NCBI GenBank assembly: GCA_025059535.1
Contig: JANXCX010000024.1
Location: 211,425-275,424 of the forward strand
DNA: 64,000 nt
Reading direction: 5' to 3'
Origin: Bacteroidia bacterium
GTDB lineage: Bacteria > Bacteroidota > Bacteroidia > SpSt-205
A model generated the notes under the pieces. That model ran no database searches. It saw nothing but the letters and a program-made list of their open reading frames with translations, and was not told where the DNA came from. A program made the position numbers and the translations under genes. Below are positions 1 to 8,313 of the stretch, piece after piece (the stretch's first letter is position 1; each line of letters begins with the position of its first letter).

Positions 1-2
1 CA

Positions 3-1052
3 GTGGGATTTTCTTTAGAGGAGGTGCGATTTTGGGAGCATTTTATTCACTTAGTATTGGATAGTATGATGGTTCAATCGGCGGAGGTGGATTTTCCGTC
101 GGTTTTTGGGATACGGCGCATGGCCGTGCGCGGGATTCCCGAACCCGGTCCCGAAGGCGAGGTGGAGACGGCAGTGATCCTTCTGCAGGATATTACCGAG
201 CTTCGGCACGCCCAAGAGCAGCTACGGCTACAAAATGAGCGCCTAGAGCAGGCTCGGCGCGCCTTAGAAAGCCAAAAGAAAGAGCTGGAGGAGAAGAACC
301 GGGATATTATGGAGAGCATTAGCTATGCGCGGCGCATTCAAGGAGCGCTTTTACCCGGCGAAGCAGGCCTACGCCAGCTTTTTCCGGATAGCTTCCTTCT
401 ACACTGGTTGCGGGACGTAGTGGGAGGTGATTTCTACTGGTATGGGGAAGTGAAGGAGCAGAAGGTAGTAGCGGTAGTAGATTGTACGGGGCATGGAGTG
501 CCTGGCGCTTTTATGACCTTTCTGGGCTATACGCTCTTAGAAGCGGCTATCCGAGAACGCCAGCTTTTAGACCCCGCGCAAATCTTAGGCTTCATGGATA
601 GGCGGCTGCGGGAACTTCTGGCAGGGCAAGAAACAATGCAGGATGGGATGGATGTGGCGTTATGCGTAGTGGATACGCAGCGGCGGGTATTGCGGTTTGC
701 GGGGGCGCATCGGCCGCTCTTACTTTATCGCGAAGGGCGATGGCAGCTCCTCCCGGGCGCGCCAACGGGCTTAGGCGGCGCAACTTGGCTGGATAGCGTG
801 AAAGCTTTCCATACCCATACGCTCACCTTTGAAAAAGGCGATCAGCTCTACCTTTATACCGACGGCTATTTAGACCAATTCAGTGCGGATGGGCAGCGGC
901 GCTACTCGCACCGACGCTTCCGAAATTTCCTTATGACCTGGGGCCATCTGCCTATGGAAGAGCAGCACAGGCTCCTCTTGGAAGAACTGCGTCAGTGGAT
1001 GGGGAATACCCACCCCACGGATGATATTACGGTAATCGGTTTGCGTTTGTGA
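3..1052 (+). CDS. PAS/PAC-coiled-coil-SpoIIE protein phosphatase (5' partial)
   Basis: Probable PP2C-type serine/threonine phosphatase, the SiaA/RsbU-like member of a partner-switch. The reading frame is open to the left edge, so the true start and N-terminal sensor are probably outside the window; a GTG at 3 is only nominal. Visible parts are the end of a PAS/PAC domain (to about residue 68), a coiled coil (about 70-105) and a SpoIIE phosphatase domain to the end. Metal-binding aspartates appear in GGDFYW, DCTGHGVPGAF, YLYTDGYLDQF and the C-terminal PTDDITVIGL. It lies 24 bp upstream of a SiaB-type kinase gene on the same strand, so it is the likely phosphatase for the SiaC proteins downstream. 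That pairing is inferred from context and from the Pseudomonas SiaA/B/C system. Confidence 0.85.
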   Translation: MGFSLEEVRFWEHFIHLVLDSMMVQSAEVDFPSVFGIRRMAVRGIPEPGPEGEVETAVILLQDITELRHAQEQLRLQNERLEQARRALESQKKELEEKNRDIMESISYARRIQGALLPGEAGLRQLFPDSFLLHWLRDVVGGDFYWYGEVKEQKVVAVVDCTGHGVPGAFMTFLGYTLLEAAIRERQLLDPAQILGFMDRRLRELLAGQETMQDGMDVALCVVDTQRRVLRFAGAHRPLLLYREGRWQLLPGAPTGLGGATWLDSVKAFHTHTLTFEKGDQLYLYTDGYLDQFSADGQRRYSHRRFRNFLMTWGHLPMEEQHRLLLEELRQWMGNTHPTDDITVIGLRL

Positions 1053-1060
1053 GAGTTTGG

Positions 1061-1068
1061 TATATTTG
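1061..1068 (+). promoter_or_regulatory. Bacteroidota -7 box TATATTTG, siaB-like gene 1
   Basis: Perfect TAnnTTTG. It ends 8 bases before the ATG at 1077, so the mRNA leader should be only a few bases. No convincing -33 element was seen. Confidence 0.6.
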
Positions 1069-1076
1069 CACTGGGT

Positions 1077-1652
1077 ATGGTAGCTTCCGCCTCTGAGGTT
1101 GCGCCTTCGGCTGCGCTCTTCCACGCCTATCCCCTGTATCGGAACATGCTGGATAACAGCATTGTCTTTATGTATTACGGTCCTATTACCCCCGACCTTA
1201 TCGTGGATATCCTCAACCTCATAGACTATCGGCTTTCCGGGAGTGGCGAAGAGAAACGGATAAGTAAGAAGTTATTCAATATCATGGTTGAATCTCTTTC
1301 GCTAGGTGAAGATGTAAATAGGGGTCATTCGACGCTGCTGGTGCGCCAGTTACCTTATCTTTACACGGTAAGTATTGGCCGACGCATCAATGCGGCGGCC
1401 GTCTATGAGCTCAAGACCTTTATAGACTGGGTAAATATGCTCTCACCCGAGGATTTACGTGAGGCCTACCACCAGCTTCTTCAGCCTCCTACCTCCGCTG
1501 GGCTTCCCACCTCGGTGGCGGATGTACCCTCTATAAGTATCCTAGACCTAGCCCGCAAGTCCAGTGAATATCTAGACTACCTTTTTGAGTATCTAGATGA
1601 AAATGATGCCTTCTTCTCACTAGAAGCGCGAATAAGAAAAAATCATTCATAG
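1077..1652 (+). CDS. SiaB-family protein, degenerate (predicted pseudokinase)
   Basis: Paralogue of the SiaB-type kinase at 2045. Shared landmarks are an N-terminal Y(Y/R)(K/R)NM segment, an acidic SGSGEEKR / EGEGEDRK loop followed by K-F/V-FN-MVE, ARKS near residue 159, and the C-terminal FFSLEAR. SiaB proteins are GHKL-fold kinases. This copy lacks the ATP-binding features. The N-box ExxxN of the sister protein (E59...N63) here reads E72-S-L-S-L76, so the Asn is gone. The glycine-rich G-box (GTAGLGMIDIARKS in the sister) is replaced by SVADVPSISILDLARKS. The protein is 191 aa and uncut, so it is probably a retained regulator rather than debris. A -7 box lies 8 bases upstream; the next gene starts 3 bases after the stop. 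Confidence 0.75.
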   Translation: MVASASEVAPSAALFHAYPLYRNMLDNSIVFMYYGPITPDLIVDILNLIDYRLSGSGEEKRISKKLFNIMVESLSLGEDVNRGHSTLLVRQLPYLYTVSIGRRINAAAVYELKTFIDWVNMLSPEDLREAYHQLLQPPTSAGLPTSVADVPSISILDLARKSSEYLDYLFEYLDENDAFFSLEARIRKNHS

Positions 1653-1655
1653 CCT

Positions 1656-2039
1656 ATGGAGGCCTTGCGGATAGAATCCACACACAAAACCCCGCGGGTC
1701 ATTTTAGACCCAGAGAATGGTATATTTGAGTTTTCGGGGCGCAGCATTCCCGAAGATTCGGTGGGATTTTATGCGCCTATTTTTGAGTGGTTTGACCAGT
1801 ACGCTAAAAATCCCCTGCCCGTTACCCATGTGCGCTTTGATCTTGAATACTTCAACACCAGTAGCTCTAAGAACATCTTAGAGCTTCTCAAGCGGCTAGA
1901 AGCAATCCATGCGGCGGGGCACGAGGTGCGCGTGACATGGTACTATGACGAAGATGATGAAGATATGGAAGAGACAGGCCAGGATTATCAAGCCCTTCTC
2001 AATCTACCCATAGAACTTTCCGTAAAAATCCAATCCTGA
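1656..2039 (+). CDS. SiaC-family regulatory phosphoprotein (DUF1987), copy 1
   Basis: A 127-aa SiaC-like protein. In Pseudomonas, SiaC is phosphorylated by SiaB on Thr68, dephosphorylated by SiaA, and when unphosphorylated activates the diguanylate cyclase SiaD. The hallmark LEYFNTSSSK is present, and its threonine is also residue 68. The N-terminal region (KTPRVILDPE, FSGRSIPED) is conserved with copy 2 at 2626. The C-terminus carries an acidic stretch and ETGQDYQALL, also shared with copy 2. It lies between the two SiaB-type genes, 3 and 5 bases from its neighbours, so co-transcription is very likely. No diguanylate cyclase is visible in the window, so the output partner is unknown. Confidence 0.85.
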   Translation: MEALRIESTHKTPRVILDPENGIFEFSGRSIPEDSVGFYAPIFEWFDQYAKNPLPVTHVRFDLEYFNTSSSKNILELLKRLEAIHAAGHEVRVTWYYDEDDEDMEETGQDYQALLNLPIELSVKIQS

Positions 2040-2044
2040 AGCCT

Positions 2045-2608
2045 ATGAGCATGACATACAGCTACTATAAGAACATGCAGTTGAACAACATCATCTTCGT
2101 ATATCAGGGAGAGGTTACGGCGGATTTAGTATCGTCTATCCTGCAAATGGTAGAGAATAAGCTGGAAGGTGAGGGCGAAGACCGCAAGGTCAAGAAGCGG
2201 GTATTCAACGTAATGGTTGAGTGTTTGCAGAATGTTTATCACCACTTAGACGCTCTTCCACCTACGGATGCCTCCAGCTCGGTGCGCGACAAGACAGCCC
2301 TTCTAATGATTGGACGGGAAGAGCGGGATTACTATATCATCACGGGTAATCATGTGCTAAACGATCGGATTCCCGATCTTAAGGCACGCTTGGACCGCAT
2401 CAATCGCGCAACGAAGGAAGAACTCAAGCAGCTATACCAAGAGATTCTTACAGGTACGGGCTTCAGCGAAAAGGGCACCGCCGGGTTAGGTATGATTGAC
2501 ATCGCGCGTAAGTCTGGTCAGAAACTGGGATACGATTTTCATCCAGTAAATGATAAGTATTCGTTCTTTAGCCTGGAGGCGCGGGTCTCGCGTATCCCTG
2601 AGAAGTAG
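2045..2608 (+). CDS. SiaB-family protein kinase (intact ATP site)
   Basis: A 187-aa GHKL-like kinase of the SiaB family, predicted to phosphorylate SiaC. The N-box VECLQNVYHH carries E59 and N63, and the G-box GTAGLGMIDIARKSG (about 144-158) is intact. These are the motifs missing from the paralogue at 1077. It sits between two siaC-like genes: the start is 5 bases after siaC copy 1, and its stop is 17 bases before siaC copy 2, which has its own -7 box. It may be the only active kinase for both SiaC proteins. Assignment to the family is firm; substrate choice is inference. Confidence 0.85.
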   Translation: MSMTYSYYKNMQLNNIIFVYQGEVTADLVSSILQMVENKLEGEGEDRKVKKRVFNVMVECLQNVYHHLDALPPTDASSSVRDKTALLMIGREERDYYIITGNHVLNDRIPDLKARLDRINRATKEELKQLYQEILTGTGFSEKGTAGLGMIDIARKSGQKLGYDFHPVNDKYSFFSLEARVSRIPEK

Positions 2609-2609
2609 A

Positions 2610-2617
2610 TAACTTTG
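2610..2617 (+). promoter_or_regulatory. -7 box TAACTTTG, siaC-like copy 2
   Basis: Perfect TAnnTTTG lying one base after the stop codon of the kinase gene and ending 8 bases before the ATG at 2626. It would allow SiaC copy 2 and the following membrane protein to be made independently of the kinases. Confidence 0.5.
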
Positions 2618-2625
2618 CGCCATCC

Positions 2626-3000
2626 ATGCGAAATCTCGTCATAGAGCCTACCTCTAAAACCCCGAAGGTTATCCTAAATGCCGACTTAGGGGTATTTGAG
2701 ATCACAGGACGCAGCATTCCCGAGGATGCGATTGGATTTTATCGGCGGGTACTGGACTGGATAGAGGAATACAGCAAAAGTCCTCTTACTGAGACGGTAT
2801 TCAAGTTCCAACTTGAATACTTCAATACCAGCTCCTCTAAATGCCTGCTGGATATTTTTCGCAAGTTGGAGCGGATGCACAAAAATGGGCATAAGGTGGT
2901 CATTCGCTGGCATTACGATGCGGACGACGAAGACATGGCCGAGACAGGTCAGGACTACCAGGCGCTCTTAGATGTGCCTTTTGAACTGGTGCCTGTATGA
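2626..3000 (+). CDS. SiaC-family regulatory phosphoprotein (DUF1987), copy 2
   Basis: A 124-aa paralogue of the SiaC-like protein at 1656. The phosphosite motif LEYFNTSSSK is conserved with Thr68 at the same number as in copy 1. TSKTPKVILN, FEITGRSIPED and the C-terminal AETGQDYQALLDVPFEL also match copy 1, so the pair arose by duplication. The sequences have clearly diverged outside these blocks, so this is not a recent copy. The stop overlaps the ATG of the next gene (ATGA), which couples it to the coiled-coil membrane protein at 2997. Confidence 0.85.
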   Translation: MRNLVIEPTSKTPKVILNADLGVFEITGRSIPEDAIGFYRRVLDWIEEYSKSPLTETVFKFQLEYFNTSSSKCLLDIFRKLERMHKNGHKVVIRWHYDADDEDMAETGQDYQALLDVPFELVPV

Positions 3001-3458
3001 GCACCAAGGAATCCTACTTTGCTGAGGAGACTACCTTTCTGCTGGAGGCTCGGCAGCGTGCCGAGAAAGGGCAATCTACCACGGAAGAATGGCGCCAAGC
3101 CTATGGCCTACTCATAGAAAAGTATGAGGAATTGCTCAAGGTAGTCCAAGTGCTCACCCATCAGGCTACTCAATTAGAGGCTAAGTTAGAAAAAGCGCGC
3201 ACCCAGCTGGAAATCCAGAAAAAGGCGCTAAGTTCAGAGGTAGAGGGCTTAGAGCGGCAGCTCCAAGTACAGCAAAAAGAAATAACTAAAAAGGCCCAAG
3301 AGCGGGATATCTTATACGACCGAATGAGTCAGACCCGCATGATGCTGCTGGTGATTTTGGCTGTCCTACTCTTAGTTGTAGGCTTCACCCTGTATTACTT
3401 ATTCTGGGACACGGATCGCATGATACAATTCGTGAAAAAAGTACGAGGCCTTGAATAG
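2997..3458 (+). CDS. Coiled-coil single-pass membrane protein, paralogue 1
   Basis: A 153-aa protein with no recognised enzymatic domain. It has an acidic helical N-terminus (to about 30), then a YGLLIEKYEELLKVVQVLT segment like the linkers found next to signalling output domains, a long coiled coil (about 50-112), one hydrophobic membrane segment (about 115-136) and a short basic cytoplasm-like tail ending RMIQFVKKVRGLE. It is translationally coupled to siaC copy 2 by ATGA. The next gene encodes a paralogue with the same layout. By position it is a candidate partner or target of SiaC, but nothing in the sequence proves this. Confidence 0.7.
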   Translation: MSTKESYFAEETTFLLEARQRAEKGQSTTEEWRQAYGLLIEKYEELLKVVQVLTHQATQLEAKLEKARTQLEIQKKALSSEVEGLERQLQVQQKEITKKAQERDILYDRMSQTRMMLLVILAVLLLVVGFTLYYLFWDTDRMIQFVKKVRGLE

Positions 3459-3476
3459 CTGGTGCCCGATACTTCT

Positions 3477-3484
3477 TACATTTG
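3477..3484 (+). promoter_or_regulatory. -7 box TACATTTG, coiled-coil paralogue 2
   Basis: Perfect TAnnTTTG ending 7 bases before the ATG at 3492, in a 33-bp intergenic gap. Confidence 0.55.
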
Positions 3485-3491
3485 TTAAGCT

Positions 3492-3968
3492 ATGGCTAAT
3501 GTAGGAAGCGGTAAGCGTGAGCTTTTTGCGGAGGAGCTTCAGCTTCTGGAGGAAGCGCGCCTTATCCTTGCTCGCATAGATCTTACCGAAGCCCAATGGC
3601 AGCAAGAGTACAAGCGACTTGTAGAGGAATATGAAAAGTTGTTGGGTGAAGCCCGAACCCTCACGCGTATAGCCGACCGCAATCAGCGCCGGCTGGACGA
3701 AATGAATGCCGAATTGGAAAGGCAAACGCAGCTCCTCAAGCAAAAAGAAGAAGAAGCTAAAAAAGCCCAAAAAGCTATTCTCCATAACCGCGAGCGCATT
3801 GAAAAAGAACAAGCCGAGATTGATAAACGCGTCGGGTATGTGCAAATAGCCGTAGTAGTGATGATAGCCGTGCTCGTAGTTGTGATTCTTTTCATGCTTT
3901 ATTACCTCATTTTCAGCCCCTATACGGCGATAGAGATGATGGAACAAATCAAGAAGATACGTGGCTGA
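3492..3968 (+). CDS. Coiled-coil single-pass membrane protein, paralogue 2
   Basis: A 158-aa paralogue of the protein at 2997. Both begin with an acidic segment containing FAEE...LLEEAR, then a linker YKRLVEEYEKLLGEARTLTR, a coiled coil (about 62-112), a single hydrophobic segment (about 117-140) and a short tail ending EQIKKIRG. The linker with LTRIADRNQRRL resembles the helical connectors of SpoIIE, GGDEF and cyclase proteins, but the catalytic domain is absent. It has its own -7 box 7 bases upstream and is followed after 3 bases by a secreted-protein gene. Function unknown; a scaffold or membrane anchor for the SiaBC system is an inference. Confidence 0.7.
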   Translation: MANVGSGKRELFAEELQLLEEARLILARIDLTEAQWQQEYKRLVEEYEKLLGEARTLTRIADRNQRRLDEMNAELERQTQLLKQKEEEAKKAQKAILHNRERIEKEQAEIDKRVGYVQIAVVVMIAVLVVVILFMLYYLIFSPYTAIEMMEQIKKIRG

Positions 3969-3971
3969 TTC

Positions 3972-4570
3972 ATGGTATCTGCGGCGTGGGTGTGGCTCAC
4001 TCTATTCGGCCTCCCAGATAGTAGTCGGCCTGGGGTGTGGCGATGGATAAGTACGGAGGTACAGGCTAATAAAATTTGCGGCCGCATTTCGGTTAAAACG
4101 ATAGAGTGGCCAGCCTTTGTAATTCTTCAGGAGAGCGTTGCCGTAGAAACCTGGCGCGAGGTGCGACGCGTTTTTATTGACCGCTGGACTCTACCCAAAG
4201 AGTATAGCCTTTGCTGGAATGGCGGCCAAATCGGCAAGAAGGTACGCTTCGTTATTACCCTCTCTACGAGACCGAAGCCTTCCTACTTTGTGCTTTGGGA
4301 GGGTTATCCATGGGGGCGCATACCTTTGCCACCTGTTATCCATTTTAGGGAAACTAAGCCCCCCGCTCTCCACTTAGACTTCCCAGATCCAGGCCAGTAT
4401 GTGATGCGCTGCTATAACCGCTTTGGGGAAGAGGTTTTTACTATTCCCTTTGACCTTACGCATCCGACCCAGTTTGATTACATGCTTCCCCCCCAAATGC
4501 GGGGAAATTACCTCATACAGGTGTATAGCTTAGAGCTTAAGCGTGTCGTAGCCGAAAAGGGGATTAGATT

Positions 4571-4574
<4 letters not shown>
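3972..4574 (+). CDS. Secreted protein, possible type IX sorting domain
   Basis: A 200-aa protein I do not recognise. The N-terminus (MVSAAWVWLTLFGLPDS) resembles a short signal peptide. The last 65-70 residues look like a type IX secretion C-terminal domain: a beta-rich PGQYVMRCYNRFGEEVFTIPF, then PPQMRGNYLIQVYS, ending VVAEKGIRL. That is the usual YNxxGxxV...GxYxxxV...K pattern. The middle (about 40-130) has alternating beta-like strands. The ATG lies 3 bases after the coiled-coil gene, and its stop overlaps the next ATG by four bases, so it is in the same transcription unit. The sorting-domain call is by pattern only and needs a profile search. Confidence 0.5.
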
Positions 4575-5420
<846 letters not shown>

Positions 5421-5446
<26 letters not shown>

Positions 5447-6062
5447 TCCGTACCAGGAAAATACTTACCTGCTTATAGGTTCAGGCGGGCGGGGATGGGT
5501 AATTGATCCAGGTTTTTATACGCTAGAGGAGCGGCAGGCCTTTCAGACTATTCTCTCAGAGGAGAAAGTACAGCTTGAGGGCGTATATCTAACGCATGCC
5601 CATATTGACCACATTTTAGGCGTGGCTTGGGTAGCGGCTACGTATGGGGTGCCGGTTTTCTACCATAGGGCAGAAGAGGTGGTCTATCGGCATGCGGCCG
5701 AATGGGCCAGTTATGTAGGTCTGAGGTACGAAGCCGGCCCCGCACCCCAGCGCTACTTGGAAGCAGGGGAGCGGCTTTTATTAGATGGCGAGCCGATTGA
5801 AGTGCTGTATGTGCCGGGCCATTCGCCTGGTCATGTGGCCTTCTATCTCCCTGACTCCAAATGGGTAATCTCAGGGGATGTACTGTTTCGGGGCAGTATC
5901 GGGAATTACGAGCTACCTTTGGCGGACTACGCCACGCTGATGCGTTCGCTTAGGGAAGTGATGCTGCAGCTGGAGCCCGAGACCGTGGTGTGGCCGGGTC
6001 ATGGGGATTCCACCACGATCGGCTACGAGCGCCAGACGAACCCCTTCTTAGTACCTGCATGA
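5421..6062 (+). CDS. MBL-fold metallo-hydrolase, glyoxalase II-like
   Basis: A 213-aa metallo-beta-lactamase-fold hydrolase. Zinc ligands are in THAHIDH (H59, H61, D63, H64), PGHSPGHVAFY, SGDVLF and the C-terminal WPGHGDSTTIGYERQTNPFL. This layout is typical of the hydroxyacylglutathione-hydrolase-like YcbL group of Bacteroidota, whose substrates are mostly unproven thioesters. The ATG at 5421 lies inside the 3' end of the dehydrogenase gene. The next gene starts with ATGA over its stop, so the two are coupled. Confidence 0.85.
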
Positions 6063-6607
6063 AGTATCAGGTGGAGGAGCTTGAGGAGGGGGTAGTGTTT
6101 CGCCCTATGGAGGAGGTCCTGAGCGCCGCGCATACCCCTCAGCTTAAGGCACGGTTTACCCTCCTAGCGCACAGTCATACGGGGGGCGTGGTAATAGACC
6201 TGTCTCAAGTTCGGACGCTGGATAGCTCCGTCCTTAGTGCGCTTCTCCTCTTGCGGCGCATTTTAGGGGAAAGCGGCCGGCCTCTAGCGATCGTAGCCCC
6301 TACTCCAGCCGTTCAGCATATATTTGCCCTTGCCAAACTCAACGAAATCTTCACGCTTATGCCAACAATAGAAGAAGCCTTAGCGTACCTGCAGAAGCAG
6401 GTAGACTTGACAGCTAAACGCGCTGAGGAAGAAGAAATGATGGAAGAGGAAGAATTAGAAGAAGACTGGGAGGAAGAGGAGCTGGAGGACTGGGAGGAGG
6501 AGGATTGGGAAGAAGAAGAAGAATGGGATGAGGAGGATTGGGAGGAAGACTGGGAGGACATTGAGGAGGAGGAGTGGGAGAGTGAAGAAGAGGAGGAAGA
6601 AGGCTAA
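6059..6607 (+). CDS. STAS-domain anti-anti-sigma-like protein with acidic Trp-rich tail
   Basis: A 182-aa protein. Residues 1-115 form a STAS domain like SpoIIAA/RsbV, with the expected phosphorylation motif LDSSVLSA (Ser56/Ser57) after the IDLSQVRTLDSS strand. From about residue 122 to the end it becomes almost pure Glu/Asp with seven evenly scattered Trp (DW or EW units). I chose ATG 6059 because it overlaps the previous stop (ATGA) and begins exactly at the domain; a longer frame from 5990 would add unrelated residues. It lies 6 bases before the RNase Z gene. STAS genes beside RNase Z are familiar to me in Bacteroidota, but the tail is unusual. Its kinase and phosphatase partners may include the SpoIIE proteins of this window. 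Confidence 0.8.
   Translation: MKYQVEELEEGVVFRPMEEVLSAAHTPQLKARFTLLAHSHTGGVVIDLSQVRTLDSSVLSALLLLRRILGESGRPLAIVAPTPAVQHIFALAKLNEIFTLMPTIEEALAYLQKQVDLTAKRAEEEEMMEEEELEEDWEEEELEDWEEEDWEEEEEWDEEDWEEDWEDIEEEEWESEEEEEEG
6424..6606 (+). repeat. Polypurine low-complexity tract coding the acidic tail
   Basis: About 180 bases that are almost only G and A on the plus strand, built from variants of gaggaag and gactgggag. The strong strand asymmetry follows from Glu, Asp and Trp codons and could favour slippage or triplex formation. Confidence 0.7.
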
Positions 6608-6613
6608 GGCGGC

Positions 6614-7528
6614 GTGGGGCCTTTTCGGGTAGGGGTACTGGGCGTAAGTAGCGCCATGCCCCTCCATGGCCGGCACCATTCGGCCCAATGGGTTACCTAC
6701 GGAAAGTGGCACTTCCTAATTGATTGCGGCGAAAGCACCCAAAACCGCTTATTAGCTCTCGGGCTACGCATCCACCGGCTGGAGGGGATTTGCATTTCCC
6801 ACTTGCATGCGGACCATGTGAGTGGGCTTCCGGGGCTTCTCACTACTCTCCATATGCAGGGACGCCAAAAACCCCTCTACCTCTGGGGCCCTCCTGGGCT
6901 GCAAAACTGGATAGAAGCCCAGCTGGCCTCCACACGCCTCCTTTTGCGCTATCCTCTGTACATCTACGAGGCCTTACTTCATGAGCGAAGCGTAGTGATA
7001 TGGGAGTCGGCGGAGCTGCAGATTCAGGCTTTTCCTCTCTACCACGGGGTGCCTACCTTGGGCTATCGCTTCCAAGAACTCCAACCGCCCCAAAGGATGG
7101 ACACCGAAAAGCTTAGCGCCTTAGGTCTTTCACCCGCCGAGGTGGCTGAACTGCGCCAGAAAGGCTCCCTCCATCTAAAAGGCCGAACCATCCAATGGGA
7201 GGAGTTCTTAATAACCCTACCCAGACGCAGCTATGCGTATTGTAGTGATACGGCCTATGCGCCTTCTATCGCCACCTTTGTGGCGGGGGCTACGGTACTC
7301 TACCATGAGGCTACGTTCCTGGCCGCTCATGCGGCGCGCGCTCGAAGTACTTGGCACTCTACGGCTCAGGAAGCCGCCCAAATCGCTCAGGCTGCTGGCG
7401 TACAGCGCCTTTACCTCGGTCACTTCTCTACGCGCTATAAAGACCTTCAGCCCTTTCTCGCCGAAGCCCGATCCATCTTCCCTGAAACCCACCTCGCCGA
7501 AGAAGGCCAATTCTACCCCATCCTTTGA
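6614..7528 (+). CDS. rnz: Ribonuclease Z (tRNA 3'-processing)
   Basis: Zinc-dependent endonuclease that trims tRNA precursors after the discriminator base. The protein is 304 aa, standard for the short RNase Z form. The motif SHLHADH (H63, H65, D67, H68) is present, followed by later ligands in YCSDTAYAP, YHEATF and YLGHFSTRY. The GTG start at 6614 places the first strand and LGVSSAMPLHGRHHSA correctly; no upstream ATG fits. Relevance here: the tRNAs in this window lack an encoded CCA, so this enzyme would define their 3' ends and also the 5' ends of the mRNAs fused to them. Confidence 0.92.
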   Translation: MGPFRVGVLGVSSAMPLHGRHHSAQWVTYGKWHFLIDCGESTQNRLLALGLRIHRLEGICISHLHADHVSGLPGLLTTLHMQGRQKPLYLWGPPGLQNWIEAQLASTRLLLRYPLYIYEALLHERSVVIWESAELQIQAFPLYHGVPTLGYRFQELQPPQRMDTEKLSALGLSPAEVAELRQKGSLHLKGRTIQWEEFLITLPRRSYAYCSDTAYAPSIATFVAGATVLYHEATFLAAHAARARSTWHSTAQEAAQIAQAAGVQRLYLGHFSTRYKDLQPFLAEARSIFPETHLAEEGQFYPIL

Positions 7529-8313
7529 ACAGAGCCAATAAACTTTTTGCCCTTTTAGCGGCTTTCTTTTTGGGTAATGCCCTCATAGCCGAATTCATAG
7601 GGGTCAAGATATTTTCTTTGGAAAAGCTCTTAGGTTTCTCCCCCTCTTCCTTTTACCTATGGGGCGAAGGGCCTCTTTCCTTCTCTCTCTCGGCGGGCGT
7701 ACTCCTGTGGCCATGGGTATTTATCACTACCGACCTTATCAACGAATATTTTGGACTACCGGCGGTGCGCTTTCTCTCCTGGACGGCCGCCGGGATTATT
7801 GCGTATGCCTTCATCATGGTAGCCCTAAGTATCTACCTACCCCCCGCCGAATTTTGGATTTGGCGCTCTACCCCTACGGGCAAGCTCTACATGCCCGACG
7901 CCTTTCGGGCTATATTCGGGCAGAGCCTGTGGATAGTGGTGGGCTCCCTGACGGCTTTCCTAATTGGGCAGCTGGTAGATGTAGTAAGCTTCCATTGGCT
8001 GCGGCGCATTACTAAGGGCAAATACTTAGCGCTGCGGGCTACCGGCTCTACCTTGATAGCCCAGCTTATAGATAGCTTTGTGGTGCTATACATCGCTTTC
8101 TACTGGGGGGCGGGGTGGAGTCTGGCGCAGGTAACCGTTATTGCCTTGCTCAATTACCTCTATAAAGCTGCAGCCGCCCTCCTCCTCACGCCCGTGCTGT
8201 ATGCGATACACTGGCTGGTAGAAGCGTACCTAGGGAAGGAAACCGTCAGTCATCTCGTTGAGGCGGCGGCGCGTCAAAGCCACATATGGGGTAAGTTCCG
8301 CTTGCCAGCTTAG
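7525..8313 (+). CDS. Queuosine precursor transporter (YhhQ/VUT family)
   Basis: A 262-aa integral membrane protein with about six hydrophobic segments. It matches the YhhQ family, which imports preQ0/preQ1 for queuosine tRNA modification. Features are the N-terminal FLGNALIAEFIGVKIF, WPWVFITTDLINEYFG and the C-terminal half LRATGSTLIAQLIDSFVVLYIAF with SLAQ...NYLYK. The TTG start at 7525 overlaps the RNase Z stop (TTGA). Linkage with a tRNA-processing enzyme is consistent with a tRNA-maturation theme. The stop codon interlocks with that of the convergent gene at 8310. Confidence 0.9.
   Translation: MNRANKLFALLAAFFLGNALIAEFIGVKIFSLEKLLGFSPSSFYLWGEGPLSFSLSAGVLLWPWVFITTDLINEYFGLPAVRFLSWTAAGIIAYAFIMVALSIYLPPAEFWIWRSTPTGKLYMPDAFRAIFGQSLWIVVGSLTAFLIGQLVDVVSFHWLRRITKGKYLALRATGSTLIAQLIDSFVVLYIAFYWGAGWSLAQVTVIALLNYLYKAAAALLLTPVLYAIHWLVEAYLGKETVSHLVEAAARQSHIWGKFRLPA

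Noticed and set aside
6313-6712. Ser-rich and Phe/Leu-rich minus-strand frames opposite the STAS tail
   Set aside because: They are mirror images of the GA-rich tract; no start signals or domain sense.
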